From assembly GCA_943326825.2 (NCBI GenBank), contig CALPUT020000197.1, positions 1 through 5,385 of the forward strand: a stretch of DNA of 5,385 nucleotides. Reading direction: 5' to 3'. Positions 5,315 through 5,385 of the stretch are shown here, piece by piece. The notes beneath the pieces are model-generated. The model worked only from the letters and a program-made list of their open reading frames with translations. It was not told where the DNA came from and made no database searches. The DNA comes from Chryseobacterium gleum. Its GTDB lineage: Bacteria; Bacteroidota; Bacteroidia; Flavobacteriales_D; Crocinitomicaceae. Position 1 is the stretch's first letter. The number at the start of each line of letters is the position of its first letter. A program made the position numbers and the translations under genes.

Positions 5315-5385
5315 CGGGGTGTAGCGTAGCCCGGTCATCGCGCCTGGTTTGGGACCAGGAGGTCGCAAGTTCGAATCTTGCCACC
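5315..5385 (+). tRNA. tRNA-Pro (anticodon UGG), cut by the window edge
   Basis: The anticodon arm is CCTGG-TTTGGGA-CCAGG (5343-5359) with TGG at 5350-5352, and the T arm is GCAAG-TTCGAAT-CTTGC (5365-5381). The D stem is GCG/CGC. The 5' acceptor strand CGGGGTG (5315-5321) pairs with CACC (5382-5385) for the four visible positions; the last three acceptor bases and the discriminator lie beyond the window. With a U at the wobble position it can read all or most CCN proline codons. A C1 start (C-G first pair expected) is characteristic of bacterial tRNA-Pro. Confidence 0.95.

Overview
The window looks like chromosomal DNA from a low-GC member of the Bacteroidota, most likely class Flavobacteriia. 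Four signs support this. Promoter-like sites of the Bacteroidota type (TTG about 19 nt upstream of TAnnTTTG) precede several genes. Gene starts have A-rich leaders and no clear Shine-Dalgarno sequence. The replicative polymerase alpha subunit carries a fused N-terminal DnaQ-type exonuclease. The tRNA 3' CCA end is not encoded. The protein sequences suggest Weeksellaceae or Flavobacteriaceae, but the genus cannot be fixed by eye.

Layout. Positions 1-1876 (minus strand) hold the first 625 codons of dnaE (DNA polymerase III alpha with a fused exonuclease); the gene runs off the left edge. A 271-bp divergent intergenic region (1877-2147) follows, with a small operator-like palindrome and a promoter for sucC. 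Positions 2148-3359 (+) encode the succinyl-CoA synthetase beta subunit, closed by a textbook intrinsic terminator. The next 306 bp (3360-3665) contain that terminator, two further perfect hairpins, a very short ORF and a promoter for map. Positions 3666-4463 (+) encode type I methionine aminopeptidase. It is followed after 7 nt by an unrecognised multi-pass membrane protein (4471-5028), probably in the same transcript. The right end carries tRNA-Ser(GCU) and a tRNA-Pro(UGG) cut by the window edge, each behind its own promoter-like site.

The genes are housekeeping functions: replication with proofreading, the substrate-level phosphorylation step of the TCA cycle, N-terminal methionine removal, and decoding. 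They do not form one pathway. The only pair likely to be co-transcribed is map with the membrane protein gene. I found no mobile element, CRISPR array, phage gene or defence system, and nothing that amounts to an undescribed system. The points most worth a second look are the altered metal-site residues in the PHP domain of the exonuclease-fused polymerase, the two consecutive perfect hairpins between sucC and map, and the unknown membrane protein coupled to map.
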